Shown: one piece after another, positions 56,052 through 64,000 of the stretch
Layout of the letters: the number at the start of each line of letters is the position of its first letter
How positions within the stretch are numbered: position 1 is the first letter of the stretch
NCBI GenBank assembly: GCA_026119855.1
Contig: JAOWBW010001129.1
Coordinates: 248,001 to 312,000 of the forward strand
Length of the DNA: 64,000 bases
Direction: 5' to 3'
From: Campanula takesimana
Lineage: Eukaryota; Streptophyta; Magnoliopsida; Asterales; Campanulaceae
Notes under the pieces: model-generated
The model's input: only the letters and a program-made list of their open reading frames with translations
The model's database searches: none
What the model was told of the DNA's origin: nothing
Made by a program: the position numbers and the translations under genes

Positions 56052-57109
56052 AGTGTGAAGATCATTTTGAGACGGAGGGAGTAACATAATTTCATTATTA
56101 AAAATCAAGAAGATGGCGTTCCACAATAGTCGAATGCTCAACCCGAACATAAAGATTGTTATCTAAAGATGCAATGCTCATTAAAACATTTAAACTATCA
56201 GCTTGTAACATCATCAGAATCAAACTTTTCCTAATATCTCTGGAATCGAATCTCCAATGACCGTCTTTATGAAGAAGAATGGCTTGGGACTCCCAAATGC
56301 TTTTCCACGTATTACTTGGACAATGCCCAAATTCGACATTCAAAAAAATCCCTCACGTGGAAACTATTTGACTTTGACAACATGATAGATTGAAACATTA
56401 GGGTTCGCAATAAGAGGCCAACTAAATCCCAAACATTGCAACAAAAAGGAATTCAATCCTTACACAAAGGCTCTCAAACAATTGAGAAAAGACATAGTTC
56501 TCGACGAATGAGAGAAGATATAAGCTCTTGAGGAATGAGAGAAGAACTAGGATTTCGACTAATAAATATTTATAATTAAAGTGTGAAGATCATTTTGAGA
56601 CGGAGGGAGTAACATAATTTCATTATTAAAAACCAAGAAGATGACGTTCCGCAATAATCGAAAGCTCAACCCGAACATAAATCTTGTTATCTAAAGATGC
56701 AATGCTCATTAAAACATTTAAACTATCAGCTTGTAACATCATCAGAATCAAAATTTTCCTAATATCTCCGGAATTGAATCTCCAATGACCGTCTTTATGA
56801 AGAAGAATGGTTTGGGACGCCTAAATGCTTTTCGTATTACTTGGACAATGCCCAAATTCGACATTCAAAAAATCCCTCACGCGGAAACTATTTGACTTTG
56901 ACAACATGATAGATTGAAACATTAGGGTTCGCAATAAGAGGCCAACCAAATCCCAAACATTGCAACAAAAAGGAATTCAATCCTTACACAAAGGCTCTCA
57001 AACAATTGAGAAAAGACGTAGTTCTCGACGAATGAGAGAAGATATAAGCTCTTGAGGAATGAGAGAAGAACTAGGCTTTCGACTAAGTAATATTTATTTT
57101 TATAATTAA
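56052..57109. repeat. Tandem duplication of a 529-bp segment
   Basis: Copy 1 (56052-56580) and copy 2 (56581-about 57109) both begin AGTGTGAAGATCATTTTGAG and run in parallel with a few percent differences and small indels. The unit includes the last ~30 bp of the MITE at 53847-56081, so duplication followed MITE insertion. Confidence 0.92.
56098..56343 (-). pseudogene. Retroelement-like coding fragment in the duplicated unit
   Basis: An 81-codon minus-strand frame reads FGHCPSNTWKSIWESQAILL then KDGHWRFD. The PSxTWxSIW...GxxWR pattern resembles the C-terminal zinc-binding region of plant LINE reverse transcriptases, but similarity is short. The equivalent frame in copy 2 (56630-56870) has a stop in place of Glu/Gln and a deletion. 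A host gene fragment is an alternative. Confidence 0.35.
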
Positions 57110-57202
57110 ATATTGTTTTAAGAAATTTATTCCCCCACCCACCCCCCACCCCTCTAAATTAGGAAACTGCAATGGGTCAAAATGGGGGTATGGCTTTCTT
57201 GA

Positions 57203-58355
57203 GAGCATCTCCAACAGTTTAGTGCAAAAATTGCACTATTCTTTAGGGGTGAGCAAAAAAAATTTGGAACCGGACTGGACCAAAGGAACAGGACCAGACC
57301 AGTTAAAATCAGACCAGACCAGTACATATGGTTTGGTTCCGGTTTCAAAATATTCTAGAACCAGTATATTGGTTCGGTTCTGGTTCCTAGTAAAATTAAT
57401 TACGGTTAGAACCAGACCGGACCAGTTGTGCATATGTACTAAATCTATTTATTTTATATGTATTATTATATAGTAAATAAAATTATACATTTACTTTTGT
57501 ATTATAATTTTTCAAAGACCCATTTAAATTGCTTTAAAAAAAAAAGACTTATTTAACTATTTTGTAATTTCGTACCAAACCCAAGCCTCAAGGTCCCAAA
57601 TCGGCAAACCCGAGTCTCAGACACCAGTAATCCTTATTCAATTATTTTCACTTTTAAACTTTTATTTTTCATAATTCATATCATTTTTTCAGTTTAAACA
57701 TAGAGAGAAACCCTAGTCTTCGACTCTACAACTGCACCGCCTCTTTTCTCTCTTTTTAACTTGATGGCATTTTATTTGGTTTTGATCTTGATTTATAACT
57801 AATAAAGTATTAAGTTTATATATGTGTTTGATCTTGTCAATGTTGTGAGTTAAGAAAATTTGAAAACAAATAAACTTCAAATGACTAGAACCGGACCAGA
57901 CCAGACCAGTAGAACCAGAACCACTGTATTGGTTCTCACAAGTTTTGGTTTGGTTCTGGTTCTAAATTTTTATAGAACCAGAGTATTGGTTCTGGTTCTA
58001 GTTCTGTGATTTTTGGTTAAAAAATGGACCAAACCGGACCATGATCACCCCTACTATTCTTAATAATAATGCAATTTTTACACCAAATATTTCCAACAAT
58101 CTACTTCAAATCTTATACTAAATAAGAGTATTCATTAGTGTTTCACATATATATATAATAGTAGGTTATATAATTTTATATTGTAAAATATTTTCATATA
58201 TATCAAAAAGAAAAACAAAAAACGAATATTTAAAAATAAAAAGAATAAGATAAACGGGATAGCGCAACACTATCCATTTAGAGCAATGTTTAGAGTTCCG
58301 TTGGAGTAAAACAGTACTCTATTTTTGGAGTTTTAGAGTACCATTGGAGATGGTC
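57203..58355. mobile_element. Tourist-like MITE interrupted by a hAT element
   Basis: GAGCATCTCCAACAG on the left, inverse of GACCATCTCCAATGG on the right, with TGA on both sides (57200-57202; 58356-58358). The ends resemble the Harbinger element at 32058 (GGGCATCTCCAATGG). Without the hAT insert it is about 340 bp. Confidence 0.75.
57244..58053. mobile_element. Non-autonomous hAT element with GGACCAGACC subterminal repeats
   Basis: Ends TAGGGGTGAGCA and TGATCACCCCTA; exact 8-bp duplication CTATTCTT at 57236-57243 and 58054-58061. Both subterminal regions carry many ACCGGACCAG / CTGGTTCTGG words. 810 bp, no gene; 57700-57760 has a CT-rich gene-leader-like stretch. Confidence 0.93.
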
Positions 58356-58462
58356 TGATGGGCTATAATGTACATGTACTCTCAGCTCAATGTTCACACT
58401 TACTAATCATACGTTCCAACTCAATTCACATATTTACTATTTGCTTGAATTATAAATTTAGG

Positions 58463-58727
58463 AAGGAGGTGTTCCATCTGACCATAATATAAGCAAAATA
58501 AAAATAAAAAATAAGTTTTTTTGAGTTTAAATATAAGCAAATTTCATCAGTTTCAATACAAAACTCATTAAATATATCAGTATTTAATACACTTTTACCA
58601 AAAATGCCCTTAATCAATTACTCATTGTCAAATACAAGTGCAGAATTATTACACATTTAATACGAGGATGTATTAATAATTTTTACATATTTTTATTGTA
58701 GACAATTAAATAACTTTAACTAAATTC

Positions 58728-58787
<60 letters not shown>

Positions 58788-58809
58788 TTATATTTGTTGT
58801 CAGAGGGAG
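58463..58809. mobile_element. MITE with an internal (AT)n tract
   Basis: TTCCATCTGACCATAATATA and TATATTTGTTGTCAGAGGGAG are imperfect inverse ends; inner TAAGCAAA and TTTGCTTA pair. (AT)n fills about 58731-58782. Confidence 0.55.
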
Positions 58810-58878
58810 TAATTTTTTATAGGCTTCGAGAAAAGTCCAGATATTGGCATCTCTTATCCAAAGCCTTTTTATTCAAAA

Positions 58879-59156
58879 CAAAAACTTATATGAGAATACT
58901 ATGACCCGTCTCATAGTAGAGACGAATCAATTTTGACCCATGACCCGCAGACAATTTTTTTATTAGTTTTTTTTAGTTTTTATATTTTTATATTGGTGTT
59001 TTTTCGGTTTGCCAAGGGTAATGGTTACTATAACTAAATGTAACAAACGTGTTACTTTTATGTAACAGTTTGTATACATAAAAGTAATACATATATACAG
59101 AAAAGTAACAATGTTTTTTTTTTTTTTTTTACGTTTTCTCCATTTGCCAAAAGTAA
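58879..59156. mobile_element. Truncated copy of the 29100-type Mutator-like element
   Basis: AAAACTTATATGAGAATACT, GACCCGTCTCATAGTAGAGACG and ACTAAATGTAACAAACGTGT follow the left arm and start of the word array at 29100-29380 closely, then jump to AAGTAATA next to a MITE at 59159. Internal and right parts are lost. Confidence 0.7.
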
Positions 59157-59158
59157 TA

Positions 59159-59309
59159 CTCCCTCCGTCCCATTTGAAACTTCACTTTTTAGCCAAATGG
59201 GTGTCCCGTTAAAAGCTTCATTCATTCCTAAAATGGTAAAAATGTAGGCCCCACTTATCATACCAACTCACTTCTTCCTCTCACATACTCAAATTATGGG
59301 GCCCACTTG
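59159..59309. mobile_element. Stowaway-like MITE, left part
   Basis: CTCCCTCCGTCCCATTTGAA after TA; sister of 14319-14620 (CCACTTGTCATACC words). Cut at 59310 by an LTR element; the rest should lie beyond that element's right side, outside the readable region. Confidence 0.75.
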
Positions 59310-59828
59310 TGATGCAGGACGGAAATATGATTATATCAAATATTATAATTATATTGGTATTTTATTATTAGTTAGAGTTTAATTAGTATTTTTATTATTA
59401 TTTTCGTCATTAATTTTAATAGGTTAATTTTAGGCGATTCTATGATAGATTTTGAGTCAGTTTACTAGTTTTTAAGTCCTATTAAGTTATTATATAGGTT
59501 AGGAGTAATTGTAGAAGGTTTTAGCTTATTTTTCAAGTTTTATGGGCACTATAAAATAGGCCTAAAGTTGTAATCCGAAAATTAAGACTTTTTTTATTAA
59601 AATTTGATTGCTTTGCAATTGTTGGGTTTTACCCTTTAAGCCTTTGGCTTGCAGAAGGATTTATTCGGAGATTCTTGTTGGGGAATTGCGATTCCTTGCA
59701 GAATAATCTTCTAGGAGATTATTGTAGTTCAAGAATTCCATTACGGTTTTTCTTAGGGGTTGATTTCCGCTGCGATTCTACGACGATTGTTTAAAGTCGT
59801 CATAGACTTTACTCTTATTGTAGCATCA
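59310..59828 (+). repeat. LTR, left copy (519 bp)
   Basis: TGATGCAGGACGGAAATATG onward; about 280 bp align to 60789-61074 with roughly 6-7 percent differences, so older than the Copia element at 17695. Confidence 0.82.
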
Positions 59829-59878
59829 CGCTACGTCAGTTGGTATCAGACAAGGTGCGATCCTTGGAAGATTCAGCG

Positions 59879-60286
59879 ATGGCTGGCAACAACGGGGACA
59901 ACACAGACAACCAGACTGCATGAATCTTGGGGTATTTGAAGAAATATCGGTTCGAGGAAAACTATGCTCGAGACAGGGAGTGCAAAGCGAGATATTGGGC
60001 AGAGAGTCAATATTGGCGTGAAATAGCATATTTTATGCATATCCAGTGTCGATCGTTAGAAAGAGAACTAGATGTTGTAAAACGCAACGTTCACCAAGAT
60101 TTGCGGGTTGGTGGTGAAGTCCAAAGGCAACGAGCGGCAGTTCGCATAGAACATGTACAACATGTGGACAACCTCGTCCAGCGTGTTCCACCTACCGGAG
60201 GCACAAATTTTGTTTCAATTGGGGAAAATCATAGCGTTGGACCCATTGATCAAAATCCAATTGATCGTGTTGATGTGGATTTCTAA
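59879..60286 (+). pseudogene. Short gag-like ORF of the Ty3-like derivative
   Basis: ATG at 59879 (MAGNNGDNTDNQTA), TGA at 59921-59923, then open in the same frame to 60286 (FEENYARDRECKARYWAESQ; REIAYFMHIQCRSLEREL). Charged and helical, with no zinc knuckle. Position right after the primer site suggests a gag relic; not recognised by sequence. Confidence 0.4.
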
Positions 60287-60788
60287 GGAAAAAAAGGTTA
60301 GTGATAATTTTTTTCCGATGGTGGAGAGATTTCTCCAAAATCGAAATCAGATGAGCCACTTTTTGAAGTGGTGGTGGAAAAAGAATGTGTGAACGAGTCC
60401 TTCGACGCGAGGTCAGAGGAAGCACGGGATTCGAGTCCTCAAAACTCAGCACAAATTCGCCAGAACGCAACTAAGGACTCCCCCGGACCAGCTCAGATCT
60501 GCGCGGACCTGGTGATGAGGTCCGACCACACCCAGGCAAACACCCGCCCAGACCTGGAAGGATTTGGTCACATCAAGTCAACTACTTGGCCGAATATAAT
60601 GTTGTTTTGACAGAAAATTTTAAAGCCGGCGTTGAAAGATTGTCCTCTTTCCTACCTTGTGCAGAAGTGCCAAATTTATTGAGGCTCGGGAAAGAACGAG
60701 TTTATTCCAAATATCTCTTCAAGTGAAGTGGACGACTTCAAGTTTCAAGAACGAACTCGAGGACGAGTACTTTTGAAGTGGTGGTGAA

Positions 60789-61074
60789 TGATGCAGGACA
60801 AAAATATGATTATATCAAATATTATAATTATATTGGTATTTTATTATTAGTTAGAGTTTAATTAGTATTTTTATTATTATTTTTGTCATTAATTTTAGTA
60901 GGTTAATTTTAGAGGATTCTAGGATAGATTTTTAGTCAATTTACTAGTTTTTAAGTTCTATTAGGTTACTATATAGGTTAAGAGTAATTCTAGAATGTTT
61001 TAGCTTGTTTTTCAAGTTTTATGGCTATTATAAAATAGGCTTAAGGTTATAATCCGAAAATTAGACTTCTTTTT
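60789..61074 (+). repeat. LTR, right copy, truncated
   Basis: Begins TGATGCAGGACAAAAATATG; homology to the left LTR ends at about 61074 in TTAGACTTCTTTTTA, immediately before the next element. Confidence 0.82.
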
Positions 61075-61269
61075 ATGAGGCAATTACCATTTAATCCCTC
61101 ATCCTAATGAAAATTACCACCTAGGACAAGGAATTTGCAATATTACCACCTAGTCCAAGGGTTATTAAAAGGACACTCATGCCCTTAATAAATAATGAAA
61201 AATTACATTAATGCCACTCCTTCCATCATTTCACTTTCTCTCTCCAACCACCATGACCACCTTTGATCA

Positions 61270-61600
61270 CCCATCCCAACCATCTCCGGCGACCACCTCC
61301 GACGACCATTTTCCGGTGACCATATTCCGGCGACCACCTCCGGCGACCATTTTTCGGCGACGACCATATTCCGGTAACCGCCTCCAGTGACTATTTTTCC
61401 AGCGACTATTTTCTAGCGACCACCTCCGGCCGCCATTTTCCGACGACCACCTCCGGCGATTATTTTTCGGCGCCATTTTTCGGCGACCACCTCCGGCGAT
61501 TTTTTTTCGACGCCATTTTCCGATGACCACCTCCAGTGACCATTTTCCGGCGACCACATACGGCGACTGTTTTTCTAGCTACCACCATCTCCGGTGATCA
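61270..61600. repeat. CCGGCGACCACCTCCGGCGA minisatellite, first copy
   Basis: About ten degenerate units of 25-30 bp (CCACCTCCGGCGACCATTTT). Long open frames here arise from the repeat period and are not genes. Confidence 0.85.
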
Positions 61601-62010
61601 AATAACTGAGAACTTATCAGTAAGTTCTCAGTTGTCATCTAAACAACTCCGACGACAAAACTCCGGCGACCAAACAACTGTAAACTAATCAGTAAGTTCA
61701 CAGTTGTCAACAAAACTACTAAGAACACAATTGAATCATGTGACCACCAACTCGGGCGACCAAACAACTGTGAACTAATCAGTAAGTTCATAGTTGTTTA
61801 AAAAAAAGTTCACAGTTGTTCCAGAACAAGTTCATAGTTGTTCCAGAACAAGTTTACAGTTATTCCAAGAACAAATTCACATTTTTCAAAAAAAAAAAAA
61901 AAACTTTTTTCAAGAACAAATTCACAATTGTTCCAGAACAAGTTCACAGTTGTTCCAAAACAAGTTTACAGTTATTCCAATAACAAATTCACATTTTTCA
62001 AAAAAAAAAT
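61600..62010. repeat. AACTGTGAACTAATCAGTAAG / GTTCACAGTTGTTCC word array, first copy
   Basis: Palindromic words (GAACTTATCAGTAAGTTC; AGTTCACAGTTGTTCCAGAA) repeat irregularly, with two A-runs. Same words recur at 62775-63560. Confidence 0.82.
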
Positions 62011-62199
62011 GGGGCAACTCCCATTTAGTCCCTCATTAGAATCTAAATTACCACCTAGTCCAAGGTATTTTCAATATTACCATCTAGTCCAAGGGATATT
62101 AAAAGGGCATGAATGCCCTTACTAAATGACTGGAAATTACATGATTACCCCTCCCTCCTCAACCTTTCACCTTCTCACCGGTCAACAACTATGACCGAC

Positions 62200-62770
62200 C
62201 GGCCACCACCTCCAGCAACCTCTTTCCGGCCACTTTTCCGGCACCTTTTTCCGACGGCCACTTCCGGTCACCTTTTCCGGCGCCCACCCCCGGTCTTTTT
62301 TCCGGTGACATTTTCCGGCGACCACTTCCGGTGGCCACCATTTTCCGGCGACCACCTCCGGCCACCATTTTCCGGTCACCATTTTCCGGTGACCACCTCC
62401 GGACACCATTTTCCGGCGGCCACCGCCGACCACCATTTTCCGGCGCCCATTTCCGGCGACCACCTCCGGCCACCATTTTCTGGTGACCACCTCCAACCAC
62501 CATTTTCCGGCGATCATATTCCGGCGACCACCTCCGGCCACCATTTTCCGGCGATCATATTCCGGCGACCACCTCCGGCCACCATTTTCCGACGGCCACC
62601 TCCGGCCACCATATTCCGGCGACCACCTCCGGTCACCTTTTCCGGCGACCATTTTTTGACAACCACCTCCGTCAACCATTTTCCGGCGACCACCTTCGGC
62701 GAGTATTTTTTTGGTGCCATAATCCGGCGACCACCTCCGTCGACCTTTCCGATCACCATTTTCTAGCTAC
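62200..62770. repeat. CCGGCGACCACCTCCGGCCA minisatellite, second copy
   Basis: About 18-20 units; encodes a repeated Phe-Arg-Arg-Pro-Pro-Pro-Ala-Thr frame on the plus strand and a repeated Gly/Lys/Trp frame on the minus strand, both by-products of periodicity. Confidence 0.88.
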
Positions 62771-62774
62771 CACC

Positions 62775-63560
62775 ATCTCCGGTGATCAAATAACTGAGAA
62801 CTTATCAGTAAGTTCTCAGTTGTCATCTAAATAACTCCGGAGACCAAACAACTGTGAACTAATCAGTAAGTTCACAGTTGTCAACAAAACTACTAAAAAC
62901 ACGATCGAATCCGGCGACCAAACAACTGTGAACTAATCAGTAAGTTCACAGTTGTAAGTTTATAATTGTAAGTTCGCAAATGTAAGTTTCGCAATTGTAA
63001 GTTCACAATTGTTCCAATAACAAGTTCGTACTTGTTCCAAAAACATGTTCGCAATTGTTCGAACAAGTTCACAGTTGTAAGTTTACAAATTGTAAGTTCA
63101 AAAATGTAAGTTCGCAATTGTAAGTTCGCAAATATAAGTTCGCAATTGTAAGTTCGCAATTGTTTCAATAACAAGTTCGCACTTGTTCCAAAAACAAGTT
63201 CGCAATTGTAAGTTCGCACTTGTTCCAAGAACAAGTTCGCACTTGTTCGAACAAGTTCACAGTTGTAAAGTTCAAAACTGTAAGTTCACAAATGTAAGTT
63301 CGCAATTGTAAGTTCGCAATTTTTCCAAAAACAAGTTCGCAATTGTAAGTTCGCAATTGTTCCAAAAACAAGTTCGCAATTGTAAGTTCGCAATTGTTCT
63401 TGTCAACAAAACAACTCCGGCAACAACCTCCAGCGACCAAACAAACTGTGAACTAATCAGTCAGTTCACAGTTGTCAACCAAACTACTAAGAACACGATC
63501 CACTCCGGCAACCACCAACTCCGGCGACCAAACAACTGTGAACTAATCAGTAAGGAAAGA
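62775..63560. repeat. GTAAGTTCGCAATTGTTCC word array
   Basis: Dozens of copies of AGTTCGCAATTGT, AGTTCACAGTTGT and TTGTTCCAAAAACAAGTTCG. Many are self-complementary (GAACTTG...CAAGTTC; CAATTG). Confidence 0.88.
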
Positions 63561-64000
63561 AAATCAATTTGGTTGACGGGGATATGAATGATGGAGACGC
63601 TGAGTGAGCTGTAGTAGATCTGGCGTTTGTAACCTTGTGAAACTGGAATGTCGCCGGGAAAGGGGGTCGTAAGTGAGCTTTGATGGCCGGATGTGGGGAG
63701 TAATGGTTGAAGTCTGAAAAAAGGGTTTTACCGGAGATGGGGAGGGGACTGGTTGCCGGAGTAGGGGGAGGGGGAGGGGAGTCGTCGGCGGTGTTAGAGG
63801 AGGGGTGGGGTGCCGGAGGTGAGGAGGGGTGGGGTTGCCGAAGGTGGGGGATAGCTCGCCGGTGGTGGGGGTGGTGAGAGAAAGTAGATCTGGACGAAAT
63901 TCTTTGGCCGAATTTGTTGTTGTCGTTGGCTCAGGGAATACGACTGCCGGAGATGGAGTATGATGGCCTGAGAAAGAAGATGGTCGCCAGGATTTGAAGA

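Larger units (their letters stand above)
53847..56081. mobile_element. Stowaway-like MITE interrupted by element B
   Basis: Left end CTCTCTTCGTCCCAAAATAA after TA at 53847; right end AAAGTGTGAAGATCATTTTG to GACGGAGGGAG at 56081. The arms TGTTCTTCACACTTTTT and AAAAAGTGTGAAGATCA pair. Element B lies between. Confidence 0.75.
59310..61074 (+). mobile_element. Small non-autonomous LTR retrotransposon (Ty3-like derivative)
   Basis: Left LTR 59310-59828 has TGATGC and GCATCA ends. A TGGTATCAGA primer match lies at 59841, an interior of about 960 bp follows, and the right LTR begins at 60789 after a purine-rich AAGTGGTGGTGAA. The right LTR stops at about 61074, where another element begins. The tail before it (60700-60788, encoding the end of a long C-terminal tract) resembles Ty3/gypsy 3' regions. 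There is no RT or integrase, so it depends on a partner. Confidence 0.8.
61079..64000. mobile_element. Nested foldback elements of the GGCAATTACCATTTAATCCC type
   Basis: Two homologous left ends are present: GGCAATTACCATTTAATCCC at 61079 and GGCAACTCCCATTTAGTCCC at 62013. Each is followed by ACCACCTAGTCCAAGG, ATGCCCTT, a CCGGCGACCACC minisatellite and a word array. The second sits inside the first's array. The last 400 bp (63600-64000) are rich in GCCGGAG/GGTGG, the inverse of the left minisatellite region, as expected for the opposite foldback arm. The right end lies beyond the window. Confidence 0.6.

Noticed and set aside
61267..62766. Long repetitive open frames on both strands (Pro/Arg-rich plus, Gly/Lys/Trp-rich minus)
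   Set aside because: They are by-products of a minisatellite with a period near a multiple of three; no start context, domain or codon signal supports a gene.

Overview
This window is a transposon-dense, AT-rich stretch of a flowering-plant nuclear genome. The evidence is plant-type Copia and Ty3-like LTR retrotransposons primed by a TGGTATCAGA site, PIF/Harbinger elements with SANT/Myb-like plus DDE proteins, hAT and Mutator-like elements, many CTCCCTCCGTCC-ended MITEs, a tRNA-derived SINE, and an F-box gene of the plant FBA type. An eudicot is likely, but the species cannot be fixed by eye. Only one host-type gene looks intact, the F-box protein at 52187-53494 on the minus strand. Almost everything else is a mobile element, often nested.

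Layout. 1-3478: a MITE and a broken PIF/Harbinger element, cut at 3479 by a minus-strand Copia element (3479-12946) that carries a spliced, decayed envelope-position gene after pol and about 45 TGCGCA hexamers. 13165-17557: two small hAT elements (TIR TAGGGATGGCAA), MITEs and a GTTACATTT word array. 17689-27242: a MITE split by a young but internally decayed Copia element (17695-25951) and then by another hAT element (26026-27071). 27283-30809: a SINE, small palindromic-word elements, MITEs and a Mutator-like element (29100-30529). 31054-35400: a PIF/Harbinger deletion derivative next to a nearly intact PIF/Harbinger element (transposase 32652-33974 with one TGA; SANT protein on the opposite strand). 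35690-38240: a Mutator-like word-array element with a hAT insertion. 39217-42948: a second member of the young Copia family, cut by a 100-N assembly gap. 43049-46160: a decayed autonomous hAT element with ACTGACTGGAA arrays on both sides. 46284-50368: a foldback Mutator-like element full of TATCCAAGTG words, carrying a Pack-MULE (46344-48002) with a captured polyamine-transporter fragment. 50628-53494: a hAT element, a MITE and the F-box gene. 53847-57109: a MITE split by a word-array element with a captured p24-beta exon, then a 529-bp tandem duplication. 57203-64000: a Tourist-like MITE with a hAT insert, a small Ty3-like LTR derivative, and foldback elements made of CCGGCGACCACC and AGTTCGCAATTG arrays.

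The most unusual theme is a set of terminal-inverted-repeat elements whose interiors are irregular arrays of one short word each, several with a CGTCTC/GAGACG hairpin near the ends. A second theme is that the LTR retrotransposons each carry their own repeated short palindrome (TGCGCA, GGCACGGTCGTGCC or GCGGGCGCTCG); in the two sister elements it sits at the same LTR position and is echoed in the leader.
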